In this document: positions 36,064 through 46,806 of the stretch, piece after piece
How positions within the stretch are numbered: position 1 is the stretch's first letter
Layout of the letters: every line of letters starts with the position of its first letter
Assembly (NCBI GenBank): GCA_031472005.1
Contig: PZJY01000008.1
Span: 1,674,001 to 1,738,000 of the forward strand
Origin: Tetracladium setigerum
Lineage: Eukaryota; Ascomycota; Leotiomycetes; Helotiales
Length of the DNA: 64,000 nucleotides
Direction of reading: 5' to 3'
The notes under the pieces: model-generated
Database searches by the model: none
Seen by the model: only the letters and a program-made list of their open reading frames with translations
What the model was told of the DNA's origin: nothing
Program-made: the position numbers and the translations under genes

Positions 36064-36597
36064 CTACCAACCCAAAACTAAACTTGCGCCCGTCATAACG
36101 GTCAAAACAGCCAATCCCAACTGTGGCAACCAAAACGCCGCACCACCTCTCTTATATCTGCCCTTTCCGCCCTCCTCCCCCCTGCTATATCCTCTCATGT
36201 ACATAAACCTGCTGATAGTCCATACAGCTCCCATGACCGCCGCGGTCTTTGGGTAGACCAATCCAGCGATCAAGAGCGCTGGTACTGTCTGGACTTGATT
36301 CTCGACATAGTTGGCATGGGCGCGTTGCGCGCAGTTGAATTGAAAGGCGGCGGGGGAGGTGTCAGTTGCAGGGGCGTATGCGAGGGGGTATGGAACAGCG
36401 GCGGTTTTGCGGTAGGCGCCTGTGTTGATTGTGTGGCCGATGCCGAGGAGGAAGGTTGAAGCTGCGGCGAGGACAACGTAGCTGTTGGAAGGGTTCGTTA
36501 GTTAGTTGGTTGGTGATGGAGATCTACAATGCCGTGCTTGCAGAGACAAAGGAGAATAGACATACCCGTAGTTTGGATCAATGTTGATGGAAGCCAT
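36064..36597 (-). CDS. MAPEG-family membrane protein (microsomal glutathione S-transferase 3-like)
   Basis: Exons 36597-36566 and 36481-36064 give 149 residues. The intron is 84 bases with GTATGT donor and CAACAG acceptor. MAPEG proteins are trimeric four-helix membrane enzymes that use glutathione for conjugation or peroxide reduction, usually in the ER. Seen here: helix 1 (YVVLAAASTFLLGIGH), the glutathione-contact signature FNCAQRAHANYVENQ (residues 58-72, RAHxNxxE), helix 2 after it (VPALLIAGLVYP), helix 3 (AAVMGAVWTISRFMYMRGYS) and helix 4 (LAVLTVMTGASLVLGW). A basic Gly/Arg/Lys loop separates helices 3 and 4. The length matches the family (about 150). Confidence 0.9.
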
Positions 36598-37600
36598 TGT
36601 TGCTGTGATTTAATGGTAAAAATCTCTTCTGTCTGTGGTCTATCTTTCTTTCCTTCTATATTGTATGATTTCGTCGTGAAAAGAAATGGGGAGTTGAATT
36701 GGCCTTGCGAGGATTTCCCAATGAACGCAGATTTATATACGAAGTCAAAAAAGAGGGGACGTGTACTCTAGCTGCCTTCAATCTAGCGAGGAAACAATGA
36801 AACGTGATGTGCTCGTCTGTGCCTGTGGAAAGTACCAGAACGGAAGGGCGAACTTTGACTGATGGATGGACATTGCGTTGGTCCGACCGAGGTGGAAAGT
36901 CTCCGAGTTCTCCCAGCCCGAGTCGGCGTTCGTATGCATCGATTTTGCCTTCGTTGTGCTGTGAACGCCGAATATTGGTGGGACTTGAACGAGTGAAAAC
37001 GTGTGAAGGTGTCTATGTGTGAATAATGAACCACTTGGCTGATATCTCGTACGTACTACTTAGAAGGAGAGCTTGTTGATCCTCTTTCTTACCTGACGCC
37101 TGATGGCGAGATGCTGCTGCTGCTGCTGCTGCTGATGTGCAGTGCAGGGGACTTGGCATTGTCGTTGTGTTCGAAGATATCCAAATTTTCTTCGAAAGAG
37201 CAGATTATGATCAAAACAAATATCTCGAGAAGACGGGACGTTGCGAGTACTTATATACAAGGTCGAAATGATCAACAGCCGAGGGAAGGCCGTTGATTCG
37301 GCCGATTGTACGACGGACGAAGCACGTAATCTTTGCTCTTTGTTTGCTCACATCAGATTTAATTAAGGTAGACATGGATAGTAATCACTAATCACCAATA
37401 CTGTATGTAGCACAGATAGTAAAAGATAAGGTATCTTTTAAACTTTCAATCTGATGGATACAGTACAATAATAAATCACTGCTCATCACCCGTACCTTCG
37501 AGGATGAATGATCTGTATCAGATGGCTGCAAGTCAATTCTAAACTTCACCTACAACTGTGCGGCCGTAGATCTTGCCTGTAACCCGCCCGTAACCCGCCC
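36598..37600. other. Intergenic, upstream of MAPEG gene
   Basis: No coding region was recognised. It holds a seven-copy CTG trinucleotide run at 37,114-37,134. The rest is unremarkable. Confidence 0.45.
37114..37134 (+). repeat. (CTG)7 microsatellite
   Basis: Seven perfect CTG units directly after ATG and followed by ATG, in a region without a supported gene. Simple trinucleotide repeat, likely length-variable. Confidence 0.9.
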
Positions 37601-37617
37601 GTCCGTAAAGATGCGAT

Positions 37618-38130
37618 ATGCAACAAAAATCCCAGATTCCGGTCAAGAGTGGGCATATTACCAACTCATCCTCGCCCAACACGCCTGACTCTATAAAGTT
37701 GTAGAAAATGTTCCTCTAGGGCATTTTTATTAGATGCAACAGATGTTCAATCTTTTCTCTTCAATGCCCATTTCTACAGAAAACGGTTTGGTCTCCTCTA
37801 TAAACGTCGTTCAACCCGTCCGTTTCAATGACAAACAAAAGAATAGCTTTTCTCTAAAAATACCCCCAGGATCTATAAAATGCCTTACAAAATGTCCCTC
37901 GCGAAAAATCTCGCTGTTTGGGACATGCAACAAAAAAAAGATACCTTTCTCTAGAATGGCCCTATTTCTATAAAGTGTGCTCCACATATCCTTCTCAAAC
38001 ATTTGTCGCTTTTTGCGATATGCAACAAAGAAAAAGTCTGCTCTCTAGACACGGCCCGTCTCTGTAAAGTGTCTTCAAAATGCCCCTTTCGAGCACTTGT
38101 CGCCATTTATCACATGCAACAAAAAGAAAT
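37618..38130 (+). repeat. Degenerate tandem repeat, unit about 95 bases, five to six copies
   Basis: The anchor ATGCAACAAA (or a close variant) recurs at 37618, 37734, 37828, 37925, 38020 and 38114, spaced 116, 94, 97, 95 and 94 bases. The last units share further landmarks in the same order: CTCTAGA or CTCTAAA, TCTATAAAGTGT or close forms, CAAAATGCCCC-like, and CTTGTCGC-like. The first unit and part of the second have diverged in length. No open frame runs through it, so it is probably a noncoding minisatellite. Confidence 0.75.
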
Positions 38131-38549
38131 ATCAAACCAGTTTAATCTATCAACGTTTTATTGTCCAACTCCTTAAGGTAAGGTAGGTTTTGCGGTAGTA
38201 GTAGTTCATCTCGTCGCTTGAAATAATAGCTGGTTCTCATCAAATAAATCTAAAGTTGTCTACTAGCAATAGCTTGATGAATTCAGAAATTGTTAAAATA
38301 TACTGGACGAGATTCCGAGTCTTAATTTTTATTTCTATTTTTCTTTTTATGACCACCACATCTGTGTATCGTCTCTTCACCTTGCTGATAACCTATGAGA
38401 GGCAATAGCAAGTCGGGTGAAATCTCATATTATCAAAACATCTAATACAAGAAAGTTCGGATTCGAGCTCCATCGCTCTTTTCCCCAAACGCCATCCCAT
38501 TCCTCTAAAAATACCTTTCCCCTTTTTCCATCCATCTCCGCCCATTCTT
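38131..38549. other. Intergenic, 3' of TFIIE alpha
   Basis: AT-rich flank after the tandem repeat and before the TFIIE alpha stop codon. Nothing else seen. Confidence 0.45.
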
Positions 38550-39973
38550 TCAAACGTCCACAAACTCCATGTCCTCCTCACTTTCCTCCTCGTCTTTGGC
38601 GGCTGCATTCTGTTCTGGCTCCTCAATTCTGACTCTCTTCGCCGCTCTTCCCTCCTCACTCGGCGTTCCTGGCCCCGTAGCTGGACTTGTAACACCAGTA
38701 CTTGTTCCGCTCGCCGTGCCGCTCCCTGCTCTCTTCAATGCACTCGTCAGACCCGCTGGCACCGCCGAGGATGTAGCTTGTGGCGTTCCCACAGCTGTAG
38801 TAGGCACCACATCTTCGAATCCCATATCCTCATCCTCATCGTCCTCGTCATCAGTCTCAAATTCATCGTCTTGCTCCCTCTTGGCCTCCTCAGCTTGCTC
38901 GGCCTTGAGACGCGCAAAGTAATCGTCTATCTCGGCACCGTCGCCATTCGCAGACGGGGTAGTGGCTTTCTTATCCTCCCCGGCGCCCAAAGATGCGAAA
39001 TTGTTACCTGCGGCATCGAATTTGACTTGTTCACCACTAATGGTACTGTGGGTGAAATGAACTGGCAAAGCGTTTTGTGCTGCAGCCTTTGCTTTCTTTG
39101 CCTTCTCGGCTGCAAGGTCGGCCTCGGTCGGTCCATCAGTGGTTGTGAGGGTAATGTTTATGGATTTGGGTCCTTCTTGCTTCATTCCTGAGACGGCCGT
39201 TGGCCTTGCTGATGAGGATACTACAGCTACCGATTCGCCAGCCGGGTTGGTCTCGTCTCTCTGTACCTTCACGGCTTTACTGAGCGCTTGGTCGAATGTG
39301 TTTTCTGGGATGACCACATCGTCAATTTTCGGCAAGAGGTCAGTAATGAACTTGAATTGCGCATTCAGTTTTGTAGATTGCTCGTGTCCTCCTCGCGTAT
39401 TTTCAACATCGTGTTGGAGTACGAAATCGCATCTGTGACAGAGAAAGCCCCGATGGTCGAATTTATCTAAGACTTCCATTTGTGTCCATTCTGCCTTGCA
39501 CTGACTGCAGAACCACTCCTTGCGATCGAGTTCTGGGATAGTGTTTCCTTGCACTTGCTTGTCGATCAGGTAAACGCGCCACTTGATCGCATCGATTGCG
39601 GCGCGGTAGTCGATGAAGTAGTAGGTGCGGTTCATAGGGCGCTGCTGACCTTCCTTAATCTCAGGCCGAGTGTGACTGTGAAGCTTGTTAGATTGAGACC
39701 GCAGTGGGAGATCAAGGCTCCTCACACTGCAATAAATCTGTCCTCCTTAAGCCGGCCGCATAGCTTGTGTACTTCCTTGGTCGTCATACCAATCAGAGTT
39801 GACATGTCACTGTCATTGACCCTGCGATACTGTTAGCACCCTTTTACAGTCTCTCCCCAGGTTGCGTAAAGGACATACGCAGAATGGATAACCAAGGCAT
39901 CCACCACTAGAATATGTTTGGTATCGTAGAATGAGCGCACGCAGGCTCTTACGAGCATCTGGGCGAGATCCAT
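38550..39973 (-). CDS. TFA1: Transcription initiation factor TFIIE, alpha subunit
   Basis: General RNA polymerase II factor that recruits and regulates TFIIH. Exons 39973-39879, 39821-39726 and 39675-38550 give 438 residues. Introns of 57 and 50 bases keep frame as HSAVNDSDM and FIAVHTRPE. The N-terminal extended winged-helix domain spans exons 1 and 2 (LVRACVRSFYD, MTTKEVHKLCGRLKED). The zinc ribbon is C120-x2-C123 and C143-x2-C146 (WFCSQC, FLCHRC). The middle is Ala/Lys-rich and the C-terminal third is acidic (DDEFETDDEDDEDEDMGFED), ending in DMEFVDV, as known for TFIIE alpha. It lies head to head with the PUS1-type gene, 508 bases apart. No break seen. Confidence 0.92.
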
Positions 39974-40481
39974 GGTGTTGTAGAGTGCCCAGAGTAATGG
40001 ATAAAGTCCAAAGCAGCGTTTTCTTCCCGATCAAGTCCTAGATTGACCAGTGGACATAAACGGTTTGTCTGGAGACGGCTCAAAGTTATTGAGGATGAAA
40101 GGCAGAAAGGAAAGGGCGTGTGCATTCAGTGAGTGAGAAAAGAACCCATTATTCAACCCTTTGCGACACACTATGTCGAATATAAAGGGGGGGGTGAGAG
40201 GGGAGTAAAGGTGAACAATTCAGATGCTAGTTAATGAGGGGATTGAAGGTTTCCTGGTAGTTGAAGCCGGGGCGTGCTCCAGAAGAAAGGGCAAGGCTGC
40301 CCTAAGCCCGATGTGGCATGGGCTTGGCACAGAGCCAAGCCCAGAAGCTTTGAAAGTTTCTGAACTCTCTTCAGCCTGCTTCCTCGAGCATCCAATTCAT
40401 TTTCAATCCGTTCCTCCAGTCCAAGTCGACTTGATTTCTTCCACCTATCCTGCCATTGAAGGACATGGTATCTCTGCGACC
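39974..40481. promoter_or_regulatory. Divergent promoter region of TFIIE alpha and PUS1
   Basis: 508 bases between the two start codons, so both transcripts must start here. It contains a G run near 40,186 and a perfect hairpin at 40,320-40,342. No specific factor site is claimed. Confidence 0.6.
40320..40342. other. Perfect 9-base inverted repeat with 5-base loop
   Basis: GGGCTTGGC, then ACAGA, then GCCAAGCCC. It lies 140 bases before the PUS1 ATG, so it is probably in the 5' leader or promoter. A structured leader or a palindromic protein site is possible, and chance is not excluded. Confidence 0.6.
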
Positions 40482-42594
40482 ATGGCAGACTCTTCTTCGA
40501 ACCGTGGTAGGGACAGGAACAGAGGTGGTTCGCGGGGTGGCAACAGAGGGGGGAGCCGTGGTGGGAGAGGCGGCGGGTCGAGGGGCACTGGTTTCGGCGC
40601 GAATCGTGGGGGGAAGAGGAAGGGGGACTCTAGTAGAGCAGAGCATTCGTGAGTTAATTTATAATCCTATTTGATACTCACTAACTGAACACAGGCGCGA
40701 TGTAGACAAGAGGCAGCGTAATAACGATTATCAAGCTGCAAAGAGGCAACGCGTAGAAGATGGGGACGAGGATGCAGCACACCCATTCTCCAAAGAAGAA
40801 ATCGATGCAGAAGAACGAAAGCCAAAGAAGAAGGTCGCTGTTCTGGTAGGATATGCTGGGTCTGGGTACAAGGGAATGCAAATCAACGTCAAGGAGAAAA
40901 CCATTGAGGGTGATATCTTCCAGGCATTCGTTGCTGCTGGAGCAATTTCGAAGGCCAATGCGGACGACCCTAAGAAATCTGGCTTGGTACGATGCGCGCG
41001 TACAGACAAGGGAGTGCATGCGGCCGGTAATGTCATTTCCTTGAAGCTCATCGTGGAAGATCCCGATATTGTCTCCAAGATCAACCAGCATCTGCCAGAT
41101 CAAATCCGGGTTTGGGGCATCGAACGAACCAATGGCTCCTTCAGCTGCTATCAAAGTTGCGACTCGAGATGGTACGAATACCTCATTCCGACATTCTCTT
41201 TCCTACCACCACACCCTGCCAGTTTCATGGGAAAGAAATTGGTCGAATCGGCTGAGAAGGAAGGTGTTATAGACGCCTACAATGCTCAGCTAGAGGATGT
41301 TGCTACGTTCTGGGCGGATGCGGAGGCGAAGTATGTGAAGCCAATTCTAGACGAGCTAGATCCTGCTTTAGCTGAGGAAGCTATGATGATCATTCACAGC
41401 GAAGAAGCAGAAGGCGAGGCACCTGTGAAGCAGGCCTTGAAACAAATCAAGGCAGCGAGAAAGGCTCCAAAGGCCGGGGAAGAAACCGAGAACAAATCCA
41501 ATAACGTTGATCCGGCAGTCAAATCGTCAGAAGATGGAGCTCCCATTACGAAAGAAGCCGACGACAAAAAAGACACACTTATGGAAGGATCAACTGCTGA
41601 GGAAGTCAAGCTAGAGGCCGATTTAAAGAAGGAGGTCTCCGAGTTCAAAGACACCATTACTGAGACAGAAAAGGTAGACACTATCATGGAGGAGTCCACC
41701 ACCAGCGAAGTCAAGACAGAAGAAGAAGCTCAACCTGAAACCGACAAGACTGAAGATTCTGAATCTAAAGAGCCTACCACAGAAACCGAATCAAAATCAG
41801 TACTTAGCCCTCTCGAACTTGCCATTAAACGTATCAAGGCAGCCTACATTACCGCCAAAAAGGCTTACCGCATTTCCACGCGCCGAAAAGACCTCGTCCA
41901 AACCACGTTAAACAACTATCTCGGTACCCGTAATTTCCACAATTACACTATTCAAAAGTCCTTCAAAGACCCTTCGGCCAAACGAGTTATCCGCTCTTTC
42001 AAAGTCGGTCCTGAGCCTGTCATCATCAATGATACGGAATGGCTGTCTCTGAAAGTCCACGGTCAAAGTTTCATGATGCATCAAATTCGAAAGATGGTTG
42101 CTATGGTCGCAATTGTGGTTAGATCTGGAACACCGAAGGAGCGAATGGAAGAGAGTTACGGCCCCAAAAACATCAGCATTCCCAAAGCTCCAGGTCTAGG
42201 GTTGTTGCTTGAGAGGCCGGTGTTTGACACCTACAACTCAAGAGCAGTGTCAGAATTCCAGAAGGAGAAGATCGATTTCGATAAATTCCAGACGGAGATG
42301 GAGGAGTTTAAACAGAGACAGATTTACGATCGAATCTTTAGAGAGGAGGAGAAGGATCATCAGTGAGTTCCCATTATATGTATATAGAGATGAAGAGAAA
42401 GATTGTTTGCTGACTCTTGATTGTGTTATAGATTCCACGCTTTCTTCAACCATATTGATAGCTATAGGACCGATTACTTCCTCTGGGCGACGGCTTCGGG
42501 TATTGATGCTGCAAAACAAAGTAATGCATACCTGAGAACGGATGCACCCACCGATGATGAAGATGAGCCCGATGCCAAGGGTCAAGAAGGGTGA
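40482..42594 (+). CDS. PUS1: tRNA pseudouridine synthase, PUS1/TruA type
   Basis: Isomerises uridine to pseudouridine in tRNA and some other nuclear RNAs. Exons 40482-40648, 40695-42362 and 42432-42594 give 665 residues with in-phase joins (AEHSRDVDKR, DHQFHAFFNH). The catalytic motif RCARTDKGVHAAGN has the essential Asp160. The substrate-fold motif VAVLVGYAGSGYKGMQIN precedes it, and the C-terminal half carries YLGTRNFHNYT and GQSFMMHQIRKMV. Two features are unusual. The first 45 residues are almost only Arg, Gly, Ser and Asn with many RGG units (RNA-binding and methylation-prone). An acidic Lys/Glu/Thr-rich insert (about residues 290 to 425) splits the two halves of the catalytic domain. 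Family members vary most at this point, so the insert probably loops out. A nuclear location is likely. Confidence 0.92.
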
Positions 42595-44059
42595 GCTATA
42601 GATTTTAGCTGGGCTCACTCTATGTGTGAAAGCAATCAATGAAATTATAATCGCTGATAACCCAAACCCGTGCGTTTTAACTAAACTATTTTGAGGTAAA
42701 GACGGCAATGGCGAGTGCATCCTGTCATCCCTTTCTCTGCTCTTTCCAAAAACCACCTCCACATCTATCCGAATCATTTTCTGCAACAAACCGAACATAT
42801 CAACTGTCCTTGCTCTTCACCCCTAAAGTTGAAAAGTACCTTCCAATAACCCCATCCTGATTGATATACTATTCTCTCCATATATAAAAACTTTTCAGAT
42901 CTGTCTCCCTAACAACTTTAACAAATCCACCGTTTCTCTGAACTTCGTTGACATCATTCCCGAGATCGAATCTGTCTCGGTGCAAGAACCACCCTAAGAA
43001 CATTGTTCTCGTTCCTCGTGATTGTTTTCTGTAAAATGTTTTGAATGTGAGTGAACTTGAACTAAAAGCTTGAATCAAAAGGGCGGAAGATCTGGGTATC
43101 ATTTATATTGCTTTTAAAAATTTAATTCTTACTGTCATTTAACTATTGACAGTTGTCGACTTTCATAATGTGCTCTCGATTTCCTGGGTTTATTGACTAT
43201 ATCGTTAGTTGTTTGACTTGAGTTGACTAGACTGGATCTTCCAGTCAGGTAACGTTTCTTTTGGACGTCGAAAATTATAACAGATATGACGAAACGCATT
43301 AATTTCTAGGAACACTTGCCACGAAATCTGTCATTTCCCCTTATCACGGACATTGCGGTCAACTGCTTCTCTTCAATTTAGCTCCATTATCCATTCTTCT
43401 CAAACTGTTTTTCGGCTCATGACGTACGTATTCCACTGGACATGATGTTGGCTTAAATATGTGTACTTGCTTATTTCATGAAGTTCATTTTATCGCGTTG
43501 AAGTAAACTCGAAGGTCAAAATCTAGATGAACTATTTTTATGGCTCGGATATCAGAATGAATACGAGAACTTTTTACTGTAAAATTGAGAAATTGCAATG
43601 CTTGGAGATTCCTGTCTTCAGTTTTGATTTTGTACCGATGGCAGAATGTTCTTTTCACTCTCAGAGCAATGGCCACGTCCTCGAGTTCTCAACTTCATAG
43701 TCAGGACTTTCGTACAATTCTCTAGTTTTCAAACTATCTATATCAAAGATCAAGGGTTGACGACAAAACGAAAAGGGTAATGATTCTCAAGACACAATTA
43801 TTTTGCTGGCCAGTATTCGACTGAGAAAGATTTTGATGACCATTCGGCAAGATTTGCGGGACTTATACATTGATCCTTCGCCATCTACTTCGCCACATGA
43901 TTCACTATATCAAATTTACTGACTTGATAATTGCTGACCTAGCTGTTCTTCGCGAGCGTTCAACAGTAGAGTGCACCCAGAGGTGTGGGAGAATCACTAA
44001 CGCCGCCCATGTAGCTTCTCATCAACCCAAAAAGCATAAGCCACTTGATGTGCAGCAGT
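42595..44059. other. Intergenic after PUS1
   Basis: No coding region recognised. Sequence is fairly AT-rich, with short chance frames on both strands and no repeat of note. Confidence 0.45.
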
Positions 44060-44437
44060 TTAGGTATCCTTATATAGTAGCCTCTTAAGTATTTGACCCC
44101 AATACCAAGATATTCTACCGTTCAACACTTCTACCAAGCCGAAAAGCTTCGCTTCGCCGGCCAGCCCTGGAGCCTTGTTGACTATATTGTCGATGCTCCT
44201 CGCCCAATAGAAGCCCACCGACTCGGAGTCGTTGCCATTGTCGGTTTCCCTGGGTACACTTCCAAGTTTGTTCAGTGGGAATCCCTCCGCGACCAGCTGC
44301 TGAGCACTGGTTGCTGCTGTTGTTGTTGTTGCTGTTGCTGTTTGCGTCGGCATTGTCGAGCTGGTATATGTTTCTTGTCACCTCTTCCCTTTCCGCAAAG
44401 GAAGCAGGTTCTAGTATCGAGGATGCCATCTTCTTGA
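44060..44437. other. Region open on both strands with trinucleotide run, coding status unclear
   Basis: Three overlapping frames of about 95 to 115 codons are open here, one on plus and two on minus. They centre on a GTT/GCT (CAA/CAG) run at about 44,311-44,341. The minus frames would encode a Thr/Ala or Asn/Ser stretch followed by ordinary-looking sequence, and the plus frame a poly-Cys stretch. A minus-strand gene with a homopolymeric amino-acid tract is the likeliest coding option, but no domain or partner exon could be named. Confidence 0.25.
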
Positions 44438-44891
44438 CGCCTATGAAAGATGAGACTTAGTTGGTTCTAGCATCGAGGATGTCATCTGCTTAATTCCTAT
44501 TGATATTCGTTCTCATGCCACCTCTTTCCCATGCTGATCGTGAGGACTTCAGGTTTTGGTGAACAATCATACTGTCCACTCAACTGGCTTCCCTTGATTG
44601 TATTGCTCACGTTCATGAACTTTTGCCGCTCCAGAGAAGATTGCATTATTATCCTCTATCCCCCTTTCTTGTTTATGAACAAGAGAAGCACACACACCTG
44701 CTCATGTGAACATTTGATTTGAACTATGGGCGAAATTTAAAAACAGACCTGGTATCTAAAACTCCATTGTCCCATTACTCCAGCCATTTCCAAGAACTAA
44801 CTCTGGACCGTTGAAACCCCCTCAATTTCATGCCTTCCAGGGCATTTAGTATAAATCCCGTTCTTGTTTACCCTCGCCTCTGAATCTACAC
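44438..44891. other. Intergenic, 3' of Mediator gene
   Basis: Short stretch with a partly duplicated phrase (GTTCTAG.ATCGAGGATG.CATCT occurs near 44,408 and 44,464, about 56 bases apart). Otherwise nothing recognised. Confidence 0.4.
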
Positions 44892-45446
44892 CTATTCGGA
44901 ATCCTTCTTCGCTTCCACTTTCGTGCTCAAAATTCCTTGTATTAGAGCAGCTACGGCCTCCGAGTCTACTCCCATTCCGTCTTCTTCCTCTCCCTCACCA
45001 AGCTTTCTTAGTGCTCCGAATAGCCACATCGCTTTCATTTCGCGGGTGAGGGCTAGGATATCTTCTGCTGTTCGGACCTATGAGATAGAATAATTAGGAT
45101 AAGGTACTTTGGAAAATACCAAAAAAGAAAACCACGGTATCAGCCTCGGAGGGAAGAGACGTTATCCCGGCTTGATTGAACGCACCAGGGTTTGTGTCTC
45201 GGCTTCTATCCGCAAACTGTGAGCTGCTGCTGCTTCTAATGTTGCGCCTGCAGCTGGAGTGGAACAAGCGAGCTCAACGAGGGTTTTGAATTGGGTGGCC
45301 ATTGAAGCTACGAGACGGTTCTTGCGATCTGAGAAAGGGATCAGTATTAATGCCTCGAATTTAAAGATGGGAAGAGGAAATAAATATGCATGTATTAGCT
45401 ATAACATACCCATAAGCGCGCTTGTTGTACGTTTTGACTCCTCCAT
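44892..45446 (-). CDS. MED22: Mediator complex subunit 22 (Srb6 family), one frame break
   Basis: Head-module subunit of Mediator, which bridges activators and RNA polymerase II. Exons 45446-45410, 45328 to 45133 (or 45136) and 45077-44892. The first join gives ALMDRKNRLVASM in phase; the second gives DTVVRTAEDILALTREMK. This last motif with MWLFGALRKLGEGE is the family hallmark, preceded by the helical segment LRIEAETQTLVRSIK. Exon 2 leaves frame at about 45,170, where SIK is followed by an in-frame stop. One more base there gives GITSLPSEADTV and continues to the hallmark. Corrected length is about 139 residues, normal for Med22. The break next to a GG/CC step fits the window-wide pattern of single missing bases. 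It lies head to head with twinfilin, 253 bases away. Confidence 0.75.
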
Positions 45447-45699
45447 CTTGATGGGTGTTTCGGTTGTGAGGTCGAAGATGAAGCGATTTTGTGGTTGAGA
45501 ATGTAAACAAAAGCTCTTGGGAGAGCTCTGAAAGAATACCCCTCCATCGGTCTTGGCATTCGGAACGGATAAACCATATACCGGGGCCTCATCATCGTTG
45601 ACACGAAACCAGGAACTCGATTGTAATTGTACTCGACAACATCATTCGTCTCTTTGCTAGCAAATAAAGCGTGGTCTCGTGCTGCATCCAACCGCAAAT
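45447..45699. promoter_or_regulatory. Compact bidirectional promoter, MED22 / twinfilin
   Basis: Only 253 bases separate the two divergent start codons, so both promoters and 5' leaders share this stretch. No specific element is claimed. Confidence 0.65.
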
Positions 45700-46806
45700 A
45701 TGCAGTCCGGAATATCAGGTATATCCCAAATCCTAGACTATCCACAACTTTCCACAACACCAAGCTTACCCCCTCACAGCATCTCAAGAACTACACACCG
45801 CATTCCAGACCCTCGTATCATCCCCATCCCAATTCGGCCTCCTCTGCACTATCGACAAGGAAACTCTCGTTCCAACCACAACTCTTCCCTCCAAATCCTC
45901 CTTTGCAGAAGACCTCTCCCTTCTAGCACCCCACCTCCTCCCAAATGCCGCTCTCTACATCATCCTACGCCGTTTCTCATCCTCGGAAACAGCTCCCTTC
46001 GTTGCTGTAACATACGTTCCAGATGCTGCACCCGTCAGGCAAAAGATGCTATTCGCTTCTACGCGTCTCACACTCGTGCGAGAACTCGGTATTGAGAGAT
46101 TCCGAGAGACGATATTCGCTACAACGAAGGAAGAGTTAACAAAGGAAGGGTTTGAGAAGCATGACAAGCATGCTAAATTAGAGGCGCCTTTGACAGAGGA
46201 GGAGCAGAGTTTGGGGGAGGTCAAGAGGAAGGAGGCCGAGGAGGGAAGGGGAATGGCGGAGAGGAAAAGTCATGTTGCTACTGGGATTAGTATGCCAATT
46301 AGTGAGGACGCTTTGGAGGCTCTGAAGAGTTTGGGAGGGAATGGAGAAGAGAACATATTGGTTCAATTGGTGAGTATCTATAAAGACAATCTGAAATTAG
46401 GAATATGGACTGACATGGACAGAAAATTAACATCCCAACCGAAACGATTGAACTGGACGGGACGACCACTGTGCCTATTTCCTCGCTAAGCACAACCATA
46501 TCATCATCCGCCCCGCGATACTCTTTCTACCGCTACACACATACTCACAACGGTGTTTCAACTTCCCCAATCATATTCTTCTACACCTGTCCTTCAGGCT
46601 CGAAAATCAAGGAGAGAATGCTGTATGCGGCTTCTAGTCGTTCCGCGGTGCAGATTGCCACGGAACAGGCTGGGTTGACTATTGAGAAGCGGGTTGAAGC
46701 GGGAGGACCGGATGATATTAGCGAAGATAGTGTGTATGAAGATTTGCATCCCAGGGTGGAAGTGAAGAAGGCATTTGAGAGGCCGAAGAGACCGGGTAGG
46801 AAGTAG
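45700..46806 (+). CDS. TWF1: Twinfilin, actin-monomer-binding protein with two ADF-H domains
   Basis: Binds ADP-actin monomers and filament ends and regulates actin turnover at the cortex. Exons 45700-45718, 45780-46369 and 46423-46806 give 330 residues, the normal family length. The first coding exon is only 19 bases; its join gives MQSGISASQELHTAFQTL, the typical start of the first ADF-H domain. The second domain begins near GISMPISEDALEALKSL and includes the motif KIKERMLYAASSRSAV, the conserved long-helix region of ADF-H domains. The tail is basic (KRPGRK), matching the known capping-protein/lipid-binding tail of twinfilins. The introns of 61 and 53 bases are in phase. No frame break is seen, in contrast to its neighbour MED22. 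Confidence 0.92.

Noticed and set aside
38569..38922. 117-codon Ser-rich plus-strand frame
   Set aside because: Antisense to the acidic tail of TFIIE alpha.
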